This document shows positions 61,832 to 64,000 of a stretch of DNA of 64,000 nucleotides, piece by piece. The translations under genes and the position numbers were made by a program. This stretch comes from Aerococcus sanguinicola (GTDB lineage: Bacteria > Bacillota > Bacilli > Lactobacillales > Aerococcaceae): the NCBI RefSeq assembly GCF_008726925.1, contig NZ_VYWO01000001.1:310001-374000 (forward strand), in the 5' to 3' direction. Under the pieces are notes generated by a model. That model searched no databases and was not told the DNA's origin. It saw nothing but the letters and a program-made list of their open reading frames with translations. The number at the start of each line of letters is the position of its first letter. Position 1 is the first letter of the stretch.

Positions 61832-64000
61832 CTAGAAGAGAGACAGTTGGTTTTCTTCCGGCAGATCCTTTAGAATCCCTTGCTCGGACATAAAGTCAAT
61901 GGTCGATTGGGAAACCTTGCCGCGTTTCTTAAGGTCTTCCTTCGATAAGAATTCGGATTCTTCCCGGGCTTTGACAATCTGCTTGGCTACATTGAGCCCC
62001 AAACCTGGAATGGCTCGGAAGGGAGCAATCAAGGTATCCTCTCCTTCAATAACAAAGTCTTGAGCATCCGACTTATAAAGGTCGACCATCTTGAATTTAA
62101 AGCCCCGTTCCCACATCTCATTGACAATCTCTAAGACAACTTGGACAGCATGGTCCTTAACGGTAGCATCATTGCCCTTGTTATAGATGGCTTGCAGGGC
62201 CGTCTTCGTCGACTGGAGCCCGTTCGCCATAGCGACCAAGTCAAAGTCATTAGCGCGCACACTCAAATAGGCACAGTAATACCAGATGGGATGGTGGACC
62301 TTGAACCAGGCCACACGGATGGCATTGATAACATAAGCTGCGGCGTGGGCCTTAGGGAACATGTATTTAATCTTCTCGCAGGAATCCATATACCATTGGG
62401 GGACTTGGTGCTCATTCATAATGGCCTTATGTTCATCAGAGAGCCCCTTCCCCTTACGGACCTTCTCCATGATTTGGAAAGAGTCGCGTTCGGGAACTCC
62501 CTGGTGGATGAGATAGACCATGATGTCATCCCGACAGCCAATCACTTCAGACAGGGGCATCCCCTTCTCACGAACTAAGACTTCTGCATTCCCCAACCAG
62601 ACGTCCGTCCCGTGGGAAAGACCCGAAATTTGTAGCAACTCTGCAAAGGTAGAAGGATGGGTTGCTTCAAGCATGGACCGGGTGAAGGAAGTCCCAAATT
62701 CAGGAATCCCAAGAGTGCCTGTCTTCGAGAAGATATCCTTCTCACTAACTCCCAGTATCTCAGTCCCATTAAAGAGCTGGTAAACGTCGGGATCGTCCAT
62801 GGGAATGTCCTTAGGTTCAATACCTGATAGATCCTGCAATTTCCGAATAACGGTCGGATCATCGTGGCCCAGGATATCGAGTTTCAGCACATTATCATGG
62901 ATAGAGTGGAAGTCGAAGTGGGTCGTCTTCCACTCTGAATTCAGGTCATCCGCAGGGTATTGGACCGGGGTAAAGTCATAGACATCCATGTATTCGGGAA
63001 TAACAATAATCCCCCCTGGGTGCTGGCCAGTGGTCCGCTTAACGCCAGTTGTTTGCTTGGCAAGAAAATCTTTCTCAGTTCGGCGGAGGTTCAAGTTATG
63101 GTCCTGGTCGTAGCCCAAGACATAACCAAAAGCCGTCTTATCCGCCACTGTCGAGATAGTTCCCGCCCGGTAGACATGGTCCTCACCGAACATCACCTTG
63201 GTGAAGTTATGGGCCTGGGGCTGGTATTCCCCAGAGAAGTTCAGGTCGATATCAGGCACCTTGTCCCCAGCAAAACCGAGGAAGGTCTCAAAAGGAATGT
63301 CGTGGCCATCCTTATTGAGGGCATGGCCACATTCCGGACATGCCTTATCCGGCAGGTCAAAGCCCGAGCCGACACTCCCATCTGTAAAGAAGTGGCTATA
63401 AAAACAATTTGGGCAAACATAATGTGGCGCCAAGGGGTTCACTTCCGTTATCCCTAACATGGTTGCTACGAAGGAAGACCCTACCGAACCCCGGCTCCCC
63501 ACAATATAGCCATCTGCATTCGATTTTTTAACCAGCTTTTCAGAAATTAAATAAACCACTGAGAAACCATTACCTATGATCGAGGTTAGTTCCTTCTCTA
63601 AGCGCTGTTCAATAATCTCAGGAAGGTCCTCGCCGTAAAGGGCATGAGCCTCACGATAAGACGTTTCACGGATTTCGTCCTCTGCCCCATCAATATTAGG
63701 GGTATAGAGCTTATCTTTAAGGGGTTCCACAAATTCAATCTGGTCAAAAATTTTATGGGTATTTTCAACCACGATTTCATAGGCCTTGTCTTCTCCCAGG
63801 AAGGCGAAGTCATGCAGCATTTCATCCGTCGTCCGGAAATGAGCTTCAGGGAAGAACTTGGTGCGGTTAGACTTAATGGAATTGATCAAGATTTCCCGGT
63901 AGAGCTTATCTTGGGGGTTCAGGTAATGAACATCCCCAGTCGCAACTACTGGCTTGTCTAATTCTTCGCCAATCTCAATGATCGTCCGCATGATTTCTTC
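61832..64000 (-). CDS. polC: DNA polymerase III PolC-type, C-terminal part (runs off the window)
   Basis: About 723 C-terminal residues of the replicative polymerase of Gram-positive bacteria; the frame is open to the window's end, so the start lies beyond it. Present are the PHP-like and polymerase parts with [27 protein letters not shown]...CPECGH zinc-binding Cys pairs (about 194-222), the catalytic [16 protein letters not shown]sp pair (about 246-248), [15 protein letters not shown] and [19 protein letters not shown], and the short tail ending QLSLF, a clamp-binding motif. The annotated order places it upstream of rimP and nusA, as in many Firmicutes, with the PII/DUF1538 module inserted between. 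Confidence 0.95.
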   Translation of the reverse strand, partial: EEIMRTIIEIGEELDKPVVATGDVHYLNPQDKLYREILINSIKSNRTKFFPEAHFRTTDEMLHDFAFLGEDKAYEIVVENTHKIFDQIEFVEPLKDKLYTPNIDGAEDEIRETSYREAHALYGEDLPEIIEQRLEKELTSIIGNGFSVVYLISEKLVKKSNADGYIVGSRGSVGSSFVATMLGITEVNPLAPHYVCPNCFYSHFFTDGSVGSGFDLPDKACPECGHALNKDGHDIPFETFLGFAGDKVPDIDLNFSGEYQPQAHNFTKVMFGEDHVYRAGTISTVADKTAFGYVLGYDQDHNLNLRRTEKDFLAKQTTGVKRTTGQHPGGIIVIPEYMDVYDFTPVQYPADDLNSEWKTTHFDFHSIHDNVLKLDILGHDDPTVIRKLQDLSGIEPKDIPMDDPDVYQLFNGTEILGVSEKDIFSKTGTLGIPEFGTSFTRSMLEATHPSTFAELLQISGLSHGTDVWLGNAEVLVREKGMPLSEVIGCRDDIMVYLIHQGVPERDSFQIMEKVRKGKGLSDEHKAIMNEHQVPQWYMDSCEKIKYMFPKAHAAAYVINAIRVAWFKVHHPIWYYCAYLSVRANDFDLVAMANGLQSTKTALQAIYNKGNDATVKDHAVQVVLEIVNEMWERGFKFKMVDLYKSDAQDFVIEGEDTLIAPFRAIPGLGLNVAKQIVKAREESEFLSKEDLKKRGKVSQSTIDFMSEQGILKDLPEENQLSLF

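Overview
The window looks like chromosome of a Gram-positive, Lactobacillales-type Firmicute, possibly in or near Aerococcaceae (an inference; no 16S gene is present). The evidence is the gene order polC - rimP - nusA - ylxR - ylxQ - infB - rbfA - truB - ribF, the hrcA-grpE-dnaK-dnaJ operon with a CIRCE element, a class 1A dihydroorotate dehydrogenase, lipoprotein-type binding proteins, an LPXTG surface protein with a YSIRK-like signal peptide, and strong AGGAGG-type ribosome binding sites with frequent GTG and TTG starts. Most genes are on the minus strand and many transcription units end in clear intrinsic terminators.

Layout. 0.2-3.3 kb: a three-gene ABC transporter of the TrpXYZ type (binding lipoprotein, permease, ATPase) preceded by a 330-nt leader holding a Tyr/Phe-rich leader peptide and a terminator. 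3.3-8.6 kb: a Cys-cluster membrane protein, a TcyP-type cystine symporter, a zinc-ribbon membrane protein, an LPXTG-anchored CAP-domain protein and a small membrane protein. 8.70-17.63 kb: an 8.9-kb island integrated in the 3' end of a tRNA-Ala(GGC) gene, with integrase, repressor, divergent regulatory genes, an SF3-type replication protein, a primase, a candidate origin and 1.4 kb of structured repeats. It resembles a Gram-positive phage-inducible island (satellite), but no packaging gene was recognised. 17.9-33.8 kb: an SDR oxidoreductase, a class V aminotransferase, a MoxR/VWA pair with a third gene, a fructosamine kinase-like protein, pyrD with a leader resembling enterobacterial pyrBI attenuation, trkH/trkA, an Old Yellow Enzyme relative, a lipoprotein-type sortase, a DUF4430 lipoprotein, an unpartnered MetQ-type lipoprotein, phoU and an MBL hydrolase. 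34-44.3 kb: lepA, a nitrate/sulfonate/taurine-type ABC transporter and the dnaK operon. 44.5-49.6 kb: a second unpartnered MetQ lipoprotein, then a LytS/LytT-type two-component system next to a CstA/BtsT-type transporter. 49.7-64 kb: hemW, ribF, truB, a luciferase-like monooxygenase, rbfA, infB, ylxQ, ylxR, nusA, rimP, a PII-like/DUF1538 module and the 3' part of polC.

The most notable observations are two leader-peptide attenuators: one with pyrBI-like, UTP-sensing architecture before pyrD, and one with a Tyr/Phe codon run before the aromatic-type transporter. Next come the island's 30-bp perfect repeat shared by its two divergent operons, its repeated hairpin modules whose stems are kept by compensatory changes, and the DUF1538 membrane protein encoded between two PII-like genes, one of which carries two PII-like domains. 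All calls come from reading sequence; no database search was run.
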